A stretch of 64,000 nt of DNA from assembly GCA_002395135.1 (NCBI GenBank), contig DGWC01000083.1, forward strand, positions 12,565 through 76,564, written 5' to 3'. Position numbers and translations under genes: made by a program. Positions 1 to 10,689 of the stretch are shown piece after piece. This DNA is from Prevotella sp. UBA4268 (GTDB lineage: Bacteria; Bacteroidota; Bacteroidia; Bacteroidales; Bacteroidaceae). The notes beneath the pieces were generated by a model that saw only the letters and a program-made list of their open reading frames with translations, searched no databases and was not told the DNA's origin. Position 1 is the first letter of the stretch. Each line of letters begins with the position of its first letter.

Positions 1-911
<911 letters not shown>

Positions 912-967
912 TTAATTATTTTATATATAACGTTAATACCTTTTGTCGGCTGTCTCAGAATTTTTTG

Positions 968-975
968 CAAAGTTA
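968..975 (-). promoter_or_regulatory. -7 promoter element for eno
   Basis: Reverse strand reads TAACTTTG, a perfect match to the Bacteroidetes -7 consensus TAnnTTTG, 63 bases before the enolase start. No clean TTG is present at the expected -33 distance, so the -33 half is weak or absent. Confidence 0.5.
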
Positions 976-1149
976 CATCTAAATTGGTGATAACGAAAGT
1001 ATTGTGGTTTTTAAATAGCGGCGATTTAATGATTTTTAATATATTTCGTGCCAATTAGATGTACCCTCTCCGTGGATTGCTCAATGCACTTTGCAATTTC
1101 CCCAATTAATTATTTGTTGGAAATTGTAACGTTTTTGGAAAATAATCAT

Positions 1150-1157
1150 TACCTTTG
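1150..1157 (+). promoter_or_regulatory. -7 promoter element for the locus 1 sigma gene
   Basis: TACCTTTG matches TAnnTTTG and lies about 50 bases before the sigma-factor ATG. The nearest upstream TTG (1124-1126) is 23 bases away, slightly more than the usual 19-21. The rest of the 906-1206 gap is AT-rich and holds nothing else recognisable. Confidence 0.4.
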
Positions 1158-1206
1158 CACACGGTTCTAACGATTATATAAGTACCGGAAAACCACGCAG
1201 AGAGAG

Positions 1207-1692
1207 ATGATAGATATAGAACAACTCTTCAAGCGATATTACAGACAACTATATGTCTATGCTTTCCAGATTCTGCAGGACGAGGAGAAAAGCAAAGACA
1301 TGATAGCAGATACCTTTGAGTATCTGTGTAATCATCGCGAACAAACGGATGAGCAGACAATCAATAGCCTGCTCTATCTCACTCTGCGCTCACGCTGCTT
1401 GGATCAACTGCGCCACGACAAAGTGCACCAGGGGTATGCTGAATATTATAAAAAGGTGACGAGTCTTGATGCCGAGAGCCACTACGAGGAGTATGAGGAG
1501 CGCCATCGGCTGGTGAATGATGCTCTTGGAAAACTCCCGGAACGCACGCGCGGTATGGTGGAAGCATTCTTTGTGCAGCGGAAAAAATACAAGGAAATAG
1601 GTCAGTTGTTCAATATCACCGACCAGGGTGTGCGCAAGCATATCCGCAAAGCGGTGCAAATGGTGCGCGAGGAGATTTCTAAAAAAATCTAA
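1207..1692 (+). CDS. ECF-type RNA polymerase sigma factor, locus 1
   Basis: Extracytoplasmic-function sigma factor of 161 residues, the usual size. An N-terminal sigma-2 region (LFKRYYRQLYVYAFQILQDEE, residues 7-27) is followed by a sigma-4 helix-turn-helix (MVEAFFVQRKKYKEIGQLFNIT, roughly 118-140). It should direct RNA polymerase to the SusC/SusD genes downstream when the partner FecR protein releases it. The next gene begins about 50 bases downstream in the same direction, as expected of a sigma/anti-sigma pair. ATG at 1207 is the natural start. A paralogue sits at 51918. Function from family and context is secure; the inducing ligand is not known. Confidence 0.92.
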   Translation: MIDIEQLFKRYYRQLYVYAFQILQDEEKSKDMIADTFEYLCNHREQTDEQTINSLLYLTLRSRCLDQLRHDKVHQGYAEYYKKVTSLDAESHYEEYEERHRLVNDALGKLPERTRGMVEAFFVQRKKYKEIGQLFNITDQGVRKHIRKAVQMVREEISKKI

Positions 1693-1744
1693 AAGCAGTA
1701 ACAGTTTCCAGATTCAATACGTAATTATAATATAAAAGTTGAAA

Positions 1745-2944
1745 ATGAAAGACGTTCGGGATTGCAATCCGCAGCAGAAGGAGGAACTAAAGGACGTGTC
1801 CTTGGCTTCTTCCGAAGATTTTGCTCTTGATATCATGGAGCGAAAAGTGCAGTCTGAGGCATTAGATGATGTCGCAGGCTTAGATGCTGACGGTCTTTCT
1901 TTCTGCCAGACACTGGAAGATATCGACAGTGTGCTCAGCGAACAGCAGATAAAGATTCCCGATGTGGATGAGGAATATGCCCGTTTCAGCCAGCGGATGA
2001 GCGCGGTGCAGGAGCCGCGCAAGGTGCAGATGCGTCCCCTTATGAGGAGTCTGCTGGCCATTGCCGCCGTCTTTGCGGGTCTGTTGTTGGTGTTCACATT
2101 CTGGAAACATCAGAATGCCGCGCCGAAACCTGCCTCTGACTCAGCCCGTGAGATGGCCATGGCGGCAGACAAAGACAGTTCGTCCATAATTTTCAAGGCC
2201 ATCGAAGAGGATCGGCACATCACACTTCAGGCCGGTAGCCAGGTGGTTCCCATCAATGAGGAGACCACAAACTACGAGTCGGTGCTGGCCAATCTCACGC
2301 AAGACCAGAAAGAGACGGTCATCATCCGTATTCCCCGAGGAAAGGTTTATTCCACCACTTTGTCCGACGGCACGCAGGTATGGCTCAATGCCGACAGCAA
2401 ACTTCTTTATCCCCTATCATTCAAAGGAAGTGCCGAGCGCAGGGTGAAACTCGAAGGTGAAGCCTATTTCAAGGTGACTAAGGATGCCAGCCATCCGTTT
2501 ATCGTGGAAATGAATGATACTTATATTAAGGTGTTAGGCACCGAGTTCAATGTGCGTACTCGCGAAACAGGCAGCCAGGAGGTGACACTCGTGAGTGGAA
2601 GCATCAGTGTGAAGCCCCGCGAGGGTGGCGAACTGATGTTGAAGCCTGGTCAGCAGTTCGTGTGCAGCCATCTGCAGATTTCCGTCAACGACGTGGATAC
2701 CGATCCCTATATCTATTGGAAGAATGGCAGTTTCTATTTCGACAATGCCAATATCGACCGCATCCTCACCGAAATAGGGCGTTGGTATAATGTGAACGTG
2801 CAGTTGGAAAACAAGGAAATCCTGAACTATAAGTTCCATTTCATTGCCGACAGGGACAGCAGTCTCAGTCAGATTATCAACCTGCTCAATCAGATGGATA
2901 AGGTAACCATCCGCAAGAAGGGAAACACCTTGTTCGTGTATTGA
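1745..2944 (+). CDS. FecR-family anti-sigma factor, locus 1
   Basis: Inner-membrane anti-sigma factor of about 399 residues that should hold the sigma factor of 1207 inactive and receive a signal from the STN domain of the SusC protein. The cytoplasmic N-terminus runs to about residue 97; one membrane segment follows (LLAIAAVFAGLLLVFTFW); then the periplasmic FecR domain (IPRGKVYSTTLSDGTQVWLN, GEAYFKVTKDASHPFIVE, VLGTEFNVR) and a C-terminal domain (YWKNGSFYFDNANIDRILTE). ATG at 1745 is preferred over the in-frame TTG at 1739. The paralogue at 52484 has the same layout. Confidence 0.92.
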   Translation: MKDVRDCNPQQKEELKDVSLASSEDFALDIMERKVQSEALDDVAGLDADGLSFCQTLEDIDSVLSEQQIKIPDVDEEYARFSQRMSAVQEPRKVQMRPLMRSLLAIAAVFAGLLLVFTFWKHQNAAPKPASDSAREMAMAADKDSSSIIFKAIEEDRHITLQAGSQVVPINEETTNYESVLANLTQDQKETVIIRIPRGKVYSTTLSDGTQVWLNADSKLLYPLSFKGSAERRVKLEGEAYFKVTKDASHPFIVEMNDTYIKVLGTEFNVRTRETGSQEVTLVSGSISVKPREGGELMLKPGQQFVCSHLQISVNDVDTDPYIYWKNGSFYFDNANIDRILTEIGRWYNVNVQLENKEILNYKFHFIADRDSSLSQIINLLNQMDKVTIRKKGNTLFVY

Positions 2945-2981
2945 CTTTTTTCTTTCAATTGATAAATTTTTTTCATTTTTC

Positions 2982-3008
2982 GGTAACACTTTGGCTTTTT
3001 CTCTCGTA
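2982..3008 (+). promoter_or_regulatory. possible ECF promoter for SusC, locus 1
   Basis: GGTAAC (2982-2987) and CGTA (3005-3008) are 17 bases apart, resembling the GGAAC/CGT pattern of ECF-dependent promoters, about 45 bases before the SusC start. Suggestive only: no equally clear copy was found before the paralogous SusC gene. Confidence 0.3.
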
Positions 3009-3052
3009 ATTACATTAGATTTTTCAATATTAACCCTTAAAACCGAGAGAAT

Positions 3053-6000
3053 ATGGACAAAAGGAAAACTATTCCTATCTTGCTTTGTCTGTTGTTTTTG
3101 TTCCTGTGCTCGTCAGTACCTTTATTTGCGCAGAATGCAGAAACCGACAAAGTGACCATTGAATTCAAGAATGAGCGTTTGCCAGACATCTTCAAGCGCT
3201 TGGAGAAAATGACCGGTTGCGTGGTGCTGTTCACCTATAACGATGTGCAGCAGTATACGGCAACGGGGTCGGTGAAGAACAAAACCGTGAAAGAGGCCAT
3301 GAACGCCATCATCGGCAATAAGCCACTGACGGTGACCTACAACGGCAAGTACATCAACATCAAGCCAAAGAATGCAGCGCAGCGTCGTGGCAATCGCGAC
3401 ATCGTTGGTATGGTGGTCGATGAAAACGGCGAGCCTCTGCCGGGTGCAACCGTTGCCAATGTGAAGAAACCAGGCAGCCGTGAGACCTTTGCCGTGGTGA
3501 CCGACGTGAACGGACACTTCAAACTCACCGTCAGCGGTGATGTTGACCAACTGGAAGTGTCGTATGTGGGTTTCGATACGCAGGTGGTGAACCTCACCGC
3601 ACGCAATGATTACCGTGTTCAGTTGAAGACCGATTCCCACAGTCTCGACGAAGTGGTGGTCATCGACAACGGTATGTACACCCGCAGGGCAGAGAGTTTT
3701 ACGGGTGCCACCACTTCTTTCAACAAAGACGAGTTGCGTGCCGTGGGTAACATCAACGTATTGCAGTCGTTGAAAAACCTTGATCCTTCCTTCCATTTCG
3801 CTGAGAACCTCGCCGTGGGAAGCAACCCGAATGCGCTGCCCGACATTACGTTGCGCGGCCAAAGCGGCTTCCCCGACCTGAAAGGCGAGTACCAAACCAA
3901 TCCCAATCAGCCCCTTTTCATCGTTGACGGTTTTGAGACCAGTCTGACAAAAGTAATGGATATGGACATGAACCGCATAGAGAATGTCACCATCCTGAAG
4001 GATGCCGCAGCCAAGGCCATCTATGGATCAAAGGCTGCCAATGGCGTGGTGATTATCGAGACGGTGAAGCCCAAGGGCGGCGAACTGCGCGTCACCTATA
4101 CGGGCAGCGTGAATTTCAACATGCCCGACCTCTCCAGTTACGACCTTACCAACGCTGCCGAGAAACTGGAAGTGGAGCGTATGGCCGGACTTTACGACTA
4201 TGTTGGCTATAACGGCGTTATTTACTGGGAAAACGCTTCTCAGCAATATGTCTACGACATGGCCTATAACGACATTCTCCAGAATGTGCTCCGCGGCTAT
4301 GACACCGACTGGAAGACCAAGCCGCTGCGCAACAGTGTTGGCACCAAGCACACCGTTTATATCGAAGGAGGTAGCGAGGCTTTCCAGTATGGTATAGACC
4401 TTGGCTACAATTCCGTCGAAGGTGTGATGAAAGGCTCCGACCGCAGAACGCTCTCCGGCGGACTTACGTTCAGTTACCATTATGGCAAATGGCTCTTCCG
4501 CGATGCTCTCGACGTGGTTTATAACAAAGCCCATAACTCTCCTTGGGGCAGTTTCTCAGAGTACACCAGCATGAATCCTTATTTCCGTCCTTACGACGAT
4601 AATGGCAATATCATCAAGTCTTACTCTATGGCTAATTACTCTTCCTATCAGGGAAATGTCATTACCAACCCCATCTGGAACTCCACCATCAATACAAAAG
4701 ACCAGAACCGCTATGCTCAGATAAATAACAATTTCTATGCAGAATGGCGTGCTACGAAAGATTTCAAGATGGTGGGCCGATTCAGTATCCTTTTTCAGGA
4801 CGACCGTTCCGAACTCTTCTATCCCGCAAGCCACACCAGTTTTGCCTCCTATACATCAGAAGAACTCATCAAGCGCCGCGGCCAGTACACCTATTCCGAC
4901 GGTGAAAACTACCGCCTGAGTGCCGACGTGAATGCCAACTACAACCATGTGTTTGCCGAAAAGCATCTCTTCTTTGCCAACCTGGGCTGGAGTCTTAATG
5001 CCGCAGGCAGCAATAGCATGAGTGTACGTGCCGAAGGATTCCCCAACGACCGATTGGACGACATCGGCTATGCCCGCCAGTATTATGAAGACAGTGCGCC
5101 AACGAGTACAGAGACAACTACTCACGATGTGGGTTTGGTAGGCGCCTTGAACTACTCTTACGACAACCGCTATCTTCTCGACGGCTCCTTCCGTCTCAGT
5201 GGTTCTTCTCAGTTCGGTTCAGAAAACCGCTGGGGTAAATTCTGGTCGGCTGGTATCGGCTGGAACGTGCACAACGAGCATTTCATGAAGAACGTCAATT
5301 GGCTCAACCAACTCAAGTTCCGCGCTTCCGTAGGATTTACCGGTTCGCAGAATTTCAATTCCTATCAGAGTCTGGCCACATGGACCTATTATAGCAGTTC
5401 TTTCTATAATGGCGACCCCGGAACCTATCTCCTCGCCATGGCCAACCCTAACCTGAAGTGGCAGCGCAAACTCGATAAGAACGTCGGTGTCGACTTCCAG
5501 GCATTCAATCATCGCCTCACCATCCGCGCCGATGTCTACGATGCCGTGACCGACGACCTGCTCACTGATGTCACCATTCCTTCCTCAACGGGTTTCACCA
5601 CGTATAAGGAGAATCTCGGCAAGGTGCAGAACAAGGGATGGGAACTCTATGCCAGTGCGCGCATCCTGGAGAGTGCCAACCGTCACGACTATCTGAACGT
5701 CTATGCCAACGTGACCCACAACTCCAATAAAATCAAGGAAATATCCAATTCACTGCAGACTTACAACAATAGTCAGAAAGCCAACGGAAGCACTTCTGCC
5801 GTTATTCTTTACGAAGAAGGGCAGTCGATGTCGGCCATCTGGGCCGTTCCTTCCATGGGCATCGACCCAGCCACGGGTAAGGAAATCTACGTGAAGAAAG
5901 ACGGAACCACGACTTTCGATTATTCCACCAGCGACTTGGCCATCTGCGGCGACAGCACCAGCGACATCTATGGCAACTGTGGCATCAGTGCAGCCTGGAA

Positions 6001-6412
6001 GGGGTTCATGCTCAATGTGGCCATGAGTTATCAGTTTGGAGGTCAACTCTATAACTCCACGCTTGTGAGCAAGGTGGAAAATGCCGACTTGAAATACAAC
6101 GTAGACCGCCGTGTGTTCACCGACCGCTGGCAGCAGCCTGGCGACATCAGCCAGTACAAGGCCATTACCGACCAAAGTACCACCTATGCCACCTCTCGTT
6201 TTGTTGCCGACAACAACGTGTGGACCCTATCTTCCGTGAACCTCAGTTACGACTTCGACCGGTTCAAGGCCATCAAGCAGTTAGGCTTCAACCGCCTGCG
6301 CTTGTCATTCGACATGAGCGATATTGCCCGCATAGGCAGCATCAAGACCGAGCGTGGTACCAGTTATCCCTATGCTAAGAGTTTCTCGTTCTCCCTTCAG
6401 GCAATGTTCTAA
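3053..6412 (+). CDS. SusC/RagA-type TonB-dependent transporter with STN domain, locus 1
   Basis: Outer-membrane TonB-dependent importer of 1119 residues. Order: signal peptide (1-27, ending LFAQ); STN domain (about 33-104, VTIEFKNERLPDIFKRLEK), which contacts FecR and shows that the receptor also signals; CarboxypepD-regulatory-like domain (about 115-195, VVDENGEPLPGATV); TonB-box region (LDEVVVIDNG); plug (about 215-335, LFIVDGFETSL and LKDAAAKAIYGSKAANGVV); 22-strand barrel ending in aromatic residues (SFSFSLQAMF). It works with the SusD lipoprotein as a pedal-bin pair. No glycoside hydrolase lies nearby, so the substrate is more likely a peptide or other small ligand than a glycan; that is inference. 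Confidence 0.95.
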   Translation: MDKRKTIPILLCLLFLFLCSSVPLFAQNAETDKVTIEFKNERLPDIFKRLEKMTGCVVLFTYNDVQQYTATGSVKNKTVKEAMNAIIGNKPLTVTYNGKYINIKPKNAAQRRGNRDIVGMVVDENGEPLPGATVANVKKPGSRETFAVVTDVNGHFKLTVSGDVDQLEVSYVGFDTQVVNLTARNDYRVQLKTDSHSLDEVVVIDNGMYTRRAESFTGATTSFNKDELRAVGNINVLQSLKNLDPSFHFAENLAVGSNPNALPDITLRGQSGFPDLKGEYQTNPNQPLFIVDGFETSLTKVMDMDMNRIENVTILKDAAAKAIYGSKAANGVVIIETVKPKGGELRVTYTGSVNFNMPDLSSYDLTNAAEKLEVERMAGLYDYVGYNGVIYWENASQQYVYDMAYNDILQNVLRGYDTDWKTKPLRNSVGTKHTVYIEGGSEAFQYGIDLGYNSVEGVMKGSDRRTLSGGLTFSYHYGKWLFRDALDVVYNKAHNSPWGSFSEYTSMNPYFRPYDDNGNIIKSYSMANYSSYQGNVITNPIWNSTINTKDQNRYAQINNNFYAEWRATKDFKMVGRFSILFQDDRSELFYPASHTSFASYTSEELIKRRGQYTYSDGENYRLSADVNANYNHVFAEKHLFFANLGWSLNAAGSNSMSVRAEGFPNDRLDDIGYARQYYEDSAPTSTETTTHDVGLVGALNYSYDNRYLLDGSFRLSGSSQFGSENRWGKFWSAGIGWNVHNEHFMKNVNWLNQLKFRASVGFTGSQNFNSYQSLATWTYYSSSFYNGDPGTYLLAMANPNLKWQRKLDKNVGVDFQAFNHRLTIRADVYDAVTDDLLTDVTIPSSTGFTTYKENLGKVQNKGWELYASARILESANRHDYLNVYANVTHNSNKIKEISNSLQTYNNSQKANGSTSAVILYEEGQSMSAIWAVPSMGIDPATGKEIYVKKDGTTTFDYSTSDLAICGDSTSDIYGNCGISAAWKGFMLNVAMSYQFGGQLYNSTLVSKVENADLKYNVDRRVFTDRWQQPGDISQYKAITDQSTTYATSRFVADNNVWTLSSVNLSYDFDRFKAIKQLGFNRLRLSFDMSDIARIGSIKTERGTSYPYAKSFSFSLQAMF

Positions 6413-6463
6413 GTTAATTGACAATTAATAAATGATCATTATGAAAAAGCATATATATAAAAG

Positions 6464-7903
6464 ATGTGGCCGCTTGCGGCGGCAGCCCTCTTCACTTTTA
6501 GTCTGCCGCTCTTCACATCCTGCGACGACTACCTCGACGTGAAGCCCAAGTCACAGGTAGAAAGCACCGAACTGTTCCAAAGTGAGGCTGGTTTCAAGGA
6601 TGCACTCAATGGTGTTTATATCAAACTCACCTCCTCTTCGCTCTATGGAAAAGAGATGAAATACGGCACTGTTGACATCCTTGGCCACTTATACTACACC
6701 GTGGGTAGTGGATCCTACAGTTATATCAACAGCGGCAGTTACAGCAACAGCAGCGCATCGGGCATCGGCAACGCCATCTGGTCGAATGCCTATAACGCCA
6801 TTGCTTCATTGAATGTCTTGCTGGCCCAACTCGACGATGCCAGTCAGAAAATGTTCTCCACCGACAACTATAATGTCATCAAGGGTGAAGCACTGGGCTT
6901 GCGCGCCTTCCTGCATTTCGACCTGCTGCGTCTCTTCGGCCCCTCTTACCTGGTGGGACCCGATGAGCCGGCCATTCCCTACGTAACGGATTACACCTAT
7001 ATCGTAACGCCTACCTCCACCGTGGGCCAGGCCTTGGACCAGGTGATTGCCGACTTGGAACAGGCGGCCGCCCTGTTGAAGAGTTCCGACCCGATTGCCA
7101 CCAACCGCGTAATAACTACCGACGACGATGGCGGCTATCTCTCTGACCGCGTATATCACTTCAACTACTACGCTGCCGTTGCTGCACTGGCTGAGGCGCA
7201 TCTCTGGAAAAACGACTACAGCAACGCTGCCCGCTATGCACGCGAAGTCATCGACTCTGGCAAGTTTTCATGGACACCTGTTGAAAACATTGCCACCACC
7301 GAGGCCGACCGCGACCGCACATACATCAATGAGCAGATATTTGCCCTGCAAATGGACGAACTTGACGACTATGTCCTCGGCTCCATTTACGGCACGGTGC
7401 GGTACAACGCTACATTTAAATTCTACAGTTCAGGACTCAACAACATCTTCCCCGCCGCTACCAACGCCACCGACTGGCGCCGCACCTATTTCTTCTCAAA
7501 CGAGAATTGCGGAGGCAGTTATTACTACACCAACACCAAACTGTGGCAAGAGGGAATGACCGACGACATGGTGAAGCGAATGCCCATGTTCCGCTTACCT
7601 GAAATGTATCTCATCCTGGCCGAGTGCGACGTGATGAACGCAGCGCCCTATCTGGAGGAAGTTTCCAACCATCGCGGCAACAACATCCACGTGACTGCTG
7701 CCACAGAGAGTGCGCTCAACGATGCCATTACCATGGAATATGCGCGTGAATTCATCCACGAGGGAAAACTATTCTTCCGCTACAAGCGAATCAATGCTGC
7801 ACAGATGTATGGCGGATATGGCTTTACGAAGCAGAACTACAACACTGCCAACTACGTGCTGCCGTTGCCGAATGAAGAGAAACAGTTTGGCAATCGCGAA
7901 TAA
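6464..7903 (+). CDS. SusD/RagB-type surface lipoprotein, locus 1 (start region odd)
   Basis: Substrate-binding lid of the SusC transporter, an outer-membrane lipoprotein of about 479 residues. SusD marks are CDDYLDVKPKSQVES after the lipobox (LFTSC), the TPR-like helical core (KGEALGLRAFLHFDLLRLFGP) and the C-terminal RLPEMYLILAEC and YAREFIHEGKLFFRYKRIN. From ATG 6464 the signal peptide lacks the usual lysine-rich start. A better start, ATG at 6441 (MKKHIYK), lies in another frame; one extra A in the run at 6459-6462 would join it exactly. Either a single-base loss or use of 6464 is possible. Confidence 0.9.
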   Translation: MWPLAAAALFTFSLPLFTSCDDYLDVKPKSQVESTELFQSEAGFKDALNGVYIKLTSSSLYGKEMKYGTVDILGHLYYTVGSGSYSYINSGSYSNSSASGIGNAIWSNAYNAIASLNVLLAQLDDASQKMFSTDNYNVIKGEALGLRAFLHFDLLRLFGPSYLVGPDEPAIPYVTDYTYIVTPTSTVGQALDQVIADLEQAAALLKSSDPIATNRVITTDDDGGYLSDRVYHFNYYAAVAALAEAHLWKNDYSNAARYAREVIDSGKFSWTPVENIATTEADRDRTYINEQIFALQMDELDDYVLGSIYGTVRYNATFKFYSSGLNNIFPAATNATDWRRTYFFSNENCGGSYYYTNTKLWQEGMTDDMVKRMPMFRLPEMYLILAECDVMNAAPYLEEVSNHRGNNIHVTAATESALNDAITMEYAREFIHEGKLFFRYKRINAAQMYGGYGFTKQNYNTANYVLPLPNEEKQFGNRE

Positions 7904-7920
7904 TCATGACTAACTAAAAA

Positions 7921-8694
7921 ATGAAAATCATGAAAAGATATATCAACAAGGTAACAGCAGGAGCCTTCCTTCTCCTCCTTCCGTTCTCTGCGCTCCTCTT
8001 CACAGGATGCGAGAACGATGAGTTCTACTATCAGGACACCGACAAGATATGGCTCTCGGGCGACCCTGCCCAGCAGGCCACCAGCGACTCCACCCTGGTT
8101 ACATTTGCCTTGGAAGACAAGACAACGACAACGCTGGATGTGAACATCATTGCTAACTTGACCGGTGCCATGAGCGATCACGACCGCAGTTTCAAACTGG
8201 TAGTGGTTGATTCTCTCACCAATGTGTCTTCTGATGCATACGAACTGGGAACCTGTGTGCTCCCGGCCAATCAGTACAAGGTGACCGTGCCTGTCAAAGT
8301 GAAGCGCACCGTGAGCGGCATCGACCTGAAAAAGAATTTTGCTAAGGTTACTTTCCGCGTGGTTGACGACAGTGAACTAACGCCCAGCGTTGACGACCGA
8401 CTTACCTATAGCGTGGTGTGGTGCGACTATCTCATTCAGCCGGAATCATGGAGTGTCATCAGTTACTACCTCGGTTCCTTCACCCAGGCGCGCTATCGCT
8501 TTATCATCGACCAGACTGGCATGACGGATTTCTCCGCATACAATAACAACTACTCTTGGATTATCGGATTCCAGTCGCTCATGATTCGTCTGCTGCAAGA
8601 CTGGAACAACGACCCTGCCAATGCCAACAGCGAGTATGGGTGGCCTTATCTTAACGACAACGGACAACCGTTGAAATACGGTCAGGGTGTCTGA
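7921..8694 (+). CDS. DUF4843 surface lipoprotein, locus 1
   Basis: Lipoprotein of 257 residues with signal peptide and lipobox (LLFTGCEND, Cys about residue 30). The remainder matches the DUF4843 family: FYYQDTDKIWLSGD, then a beta-rich region with LTYSVVWCDYLIQPESW and a C-terminal helical end. Family members sit beside SusC/SusD pairs and probably form an accessory subunit on the transporter. It is followed 31 bases later by the PKD-like gene. MKRYINK at 7930 is an alternative start. Exact role not established from sequence. Confidence 0.85.
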   Translation: MKIMKRYINKVTAGAFLLLLPFSALLFTGCENDEFYYQDTDKIWLSGDPAQQATSDSTLVTFALEDKTTTTLDVNIIANLTGAMSDHDRSFKLVVVDSLTNVSSDAYELGTCVLPANQYKVTVPVKVKRTVSGIDLKKNFAKVTFRVVDDSELTPSVDDRLTYSVVWCDYLIQPESWSVISYYLGSFTQARYRFIIDQTGMTDFSAYNNNYSWIIGFQSLMIRLLQDWNNDPANANSEYGWPYLNDNGQPLKYGQGV

Positions 8695-8725
8695 ATGTCT
8701 ATCATGTTATAATCATTAAAACATC

Positions 8726-10222
8726 ATGGAAATGAAAACAAAGCATTATAAAGGATTCAAAAGTGTAGCCTTGTTGCCCGTTATGCTGCTCGCCATGCTG
8801 CTCATGCCGGCAGCCTGTATGGAAGACGAGGGTAACTACGACTACGTAGACCTGGCGGAGTTCCGCGTGGATACCGTTGGTGTGAGTCAGGAATATAGCG
8901 TACAGCAGTTTACCACCTTGCAGGTGCCGTCTCATTTGGTTTACGCCGGAAACAAGTCTGACCTCAGTTACAGGTGGTCAATCTACAATCCCGGCGGCGG
9001 CCAGTCGGACAACATCGCCACCATATTGGCCACTACCGAAGACCTGAACGTGGAAGTTACAGCCAAGCCGGGAACTTATACCTTGGAGTTTATGGCCCAG
9101 AACACAAAGACTGGTGAAAGAGCAGCCAATCGCTACACACTCACCGTAGAGAGTGCAGCGGGCATTGGCCTGATGGTGCTCTACGACAACGGTGGGAAAG
9201 CCGATATCGACATCGTGCGCACGCCCGTACTGAATACCGCGCTTACCAGTACCACTATCTCGCGCAATTTCTATTCAAAGGTGAACAAAACCATTGTCAG
9301 CGGCACACCAAGGCAGTTGGGCTACAATTCCAACCATAGTTATATCTTTACCGACACCGACGGCGTGCGTCTGTCAAACGAGGACCTTACCCAGATAGAA
9401 GACTTCGACGGTATGTTCTTCAGCAAGCCTGATTCGCATAAGCCGATGTTCTATTATGGAGTCACCTCAAGCGAAATCCTTGTGAACAATGGTGATGTGC
9501 ACATGATGATTGGCGAGTGGGATAATGGACTGCATTATTTCCCCGGACCCAAGGCCATGCAGGGTGACAGTTATTTTGCCGAGATGGCCATAACAGTTTA
9601 TGGCGGAGGACCTTTCTGTTTCGACAGCAAGGGGCACCGGTTCCTCTACTGCGGACTTTGGTCGGGTGAGTTCCTGCCCACTGCAGATGCCAATTTGAGT
9701 AATATCTATCTTGACATCACGCACATGGCATCAGGCTATCCGCTCAATGGAACCACGGGCAAGGCCTATGCTTTCTTCAAGGATCCGGCTGACGCTTCCA
9801 AGCGCTCGCTGATGGTTATCGATGCCACGGTTAACTCAAATGCCAGCAAACTCATGGCCAACATCGACCTGAGCGGTTGCCCGGAGGCTGGTGTCATGCA
9901 GAATATCCTCACCACCAACAACTCTCCTATGTTCTATTACAGCAGCACGACGAATGCCTATGTGTGCCCAATCAGCATTGATGAGGCCATTTGCGTTCCG
10001 CCATCTGCTCCGCTGTGGACGTGTCCATCGGGAGAGACCATCACCGACATGCAACTATTGAATGGCAACAAAATACTGGCCATTGCCACCTGGACGGGAA
10101 GTGAAGGAAAGGTTTACTTGTTCAATACCGATCTTGCCTCTGGTGTCACCGACAGTACTCCTGTTGAAACATTCACAGGTTTTGGGAAAATCGTGGACAT
10201 GCAATATAAGAGTGCTCAATAG
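8726..10222 (+). CDS. PKD-like family lipoprotein, locus 1
   Basis: Lipoprotein of 498 residues: signal peptide, lipobox (MPAAC), then MEDEGNYDYVDLAEF, the signature opening of Bacteroidetes PKD-like lipoproteins. Residues about 35-140 form an Ig/PKD-like fold; the remainder resembles a beta-propeller (GIGLMVLYDNGGKADIDIV, repeated blade-like strands). Likely a surface-exposed accessory binding subunit of the transporter, transcribed with the preceding three genes. The paralogue at 59508 has the same opening (CLEDEGNYDY). It is the last gene of locus 1 before the RHS island, whereas in locus 2 a TlpA-like gene follows directly. Confidence 0.85.
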   Translation: MEMKTKHYKGFKSVALLPVMLLAMLLMPAACMEDEGNYDYVDLAEFRVDTVGVSQEYSVQQFTTLQVPSHLVYAGNKSDLSYRWSIYNPGGGQSDNIATILATTEDLNVEVTAKPGTYTLEFMAQNTKTGERAANRYTLTVESAAGIGLMVLYDNGGKADIDIVRTPVLNTALTSTTISRNFYSKVNKTIVSGTPRQLGYNSNHSYIFTDTDGVRLSNEDLTQIEDFDGMFFSKPDSHKPMFYYGVTSSEILVNNGDVHMMIGEWDNGLHYFPGPKAMQGDSYFAEMAITVYGGGPFCFDSKGHRFLYCGLWSGEFLPTADANLSNIYLDITHMASGYPLNGTTGKAYAFFKDPADASKRSLMVIDATVNSNASKLMANIDLSGCPEAGVMQNILTTNNSPMFYYSSTTNAYVCPISIDEAICVPPSAPLWTCPSGETITDMQLLNGNKILAIATWTGSEGKVYLFNTDLASGVTDSTPVETFTGFGKIVDMQYKSAQ

Positions 10223-10278
10223 CGCAGACACACATTCTCATCATGATGGTGTGTCAAAATACTGATATTCCTATAGAA

Positions 10279-10357
10279 ACAACGGATTTCACGGATTTAA
10301 GTGATGCTGATAATCAGGAACTGAAATAATCCGCATTTAATCCGTGAAATCCGTTGT
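10279..10357. repeat. 19-bp inverted repeat, likely bidirectional terminator
   Basis: ACAACGGATTTCACGGATT (10279-10297) is exactly complementary to the segment at 10339-10357, with a 41-base loop. Each arm also contains an internal direct repeat (ACGGATTTCACGGATTT). Placed just after the PKD-like gene, it may end the locus 1 transcript. It could instead be a dispersed repeat; no other copy is in the window. Confidence 0.6.
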
Positions 10358-10428
10358 AGCTTCTTTTTGACGCGCCCTCATATTTTCATAGCCTTGTCCG
10401 TTCCGAACCGCCATAATGTAAGCCAGAG

Positions 10429-10449
10429 AGCGGCGTTTTCTTAAGGTGA
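10429..10449 (+). repeat. 21-bp direct repeat, left flank of RHS island
   Basis: A 21-base sequence (starts AGCGGCGTTTTC, ends TTAAGGTGA) identical to 19615-19635, in the same orientation. The two copies bracket the whole minus-strand RHS gene set. The right copy is one unit of a 22-bp-phased array; here the unit stands alone. Confidence 0.7.
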
Positions 10450-10689
10450 GTTCTTATCAAATCAGGGTGACGGTTCTGTGATCATTTTGTTTTTCTGAAT
10501 GGATCCAAATGAAACGTCCGCAAGCATTGAAGGATTGAGGAATTCCGCTTTTCTGTTGTTTTCGCCGTCTTCATACATATATATTAGTTAGATTGTTTTT
10601 CGATGACAATTTTACTAATATGTTTCCGAATTTCCAAATGATTACTCGATAAAATGAACAGAAGGGGGACCTTGTAATCCGCTTTGTGG
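10450..10689. other. intergenic stretch without recognised features
   Basis: Between the left 21-bp repeat and the end of the minus-strand secreted-protein gene. No open frame with family resemblance, no clear hairpin or promoter seen. Confidence 0.5.
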
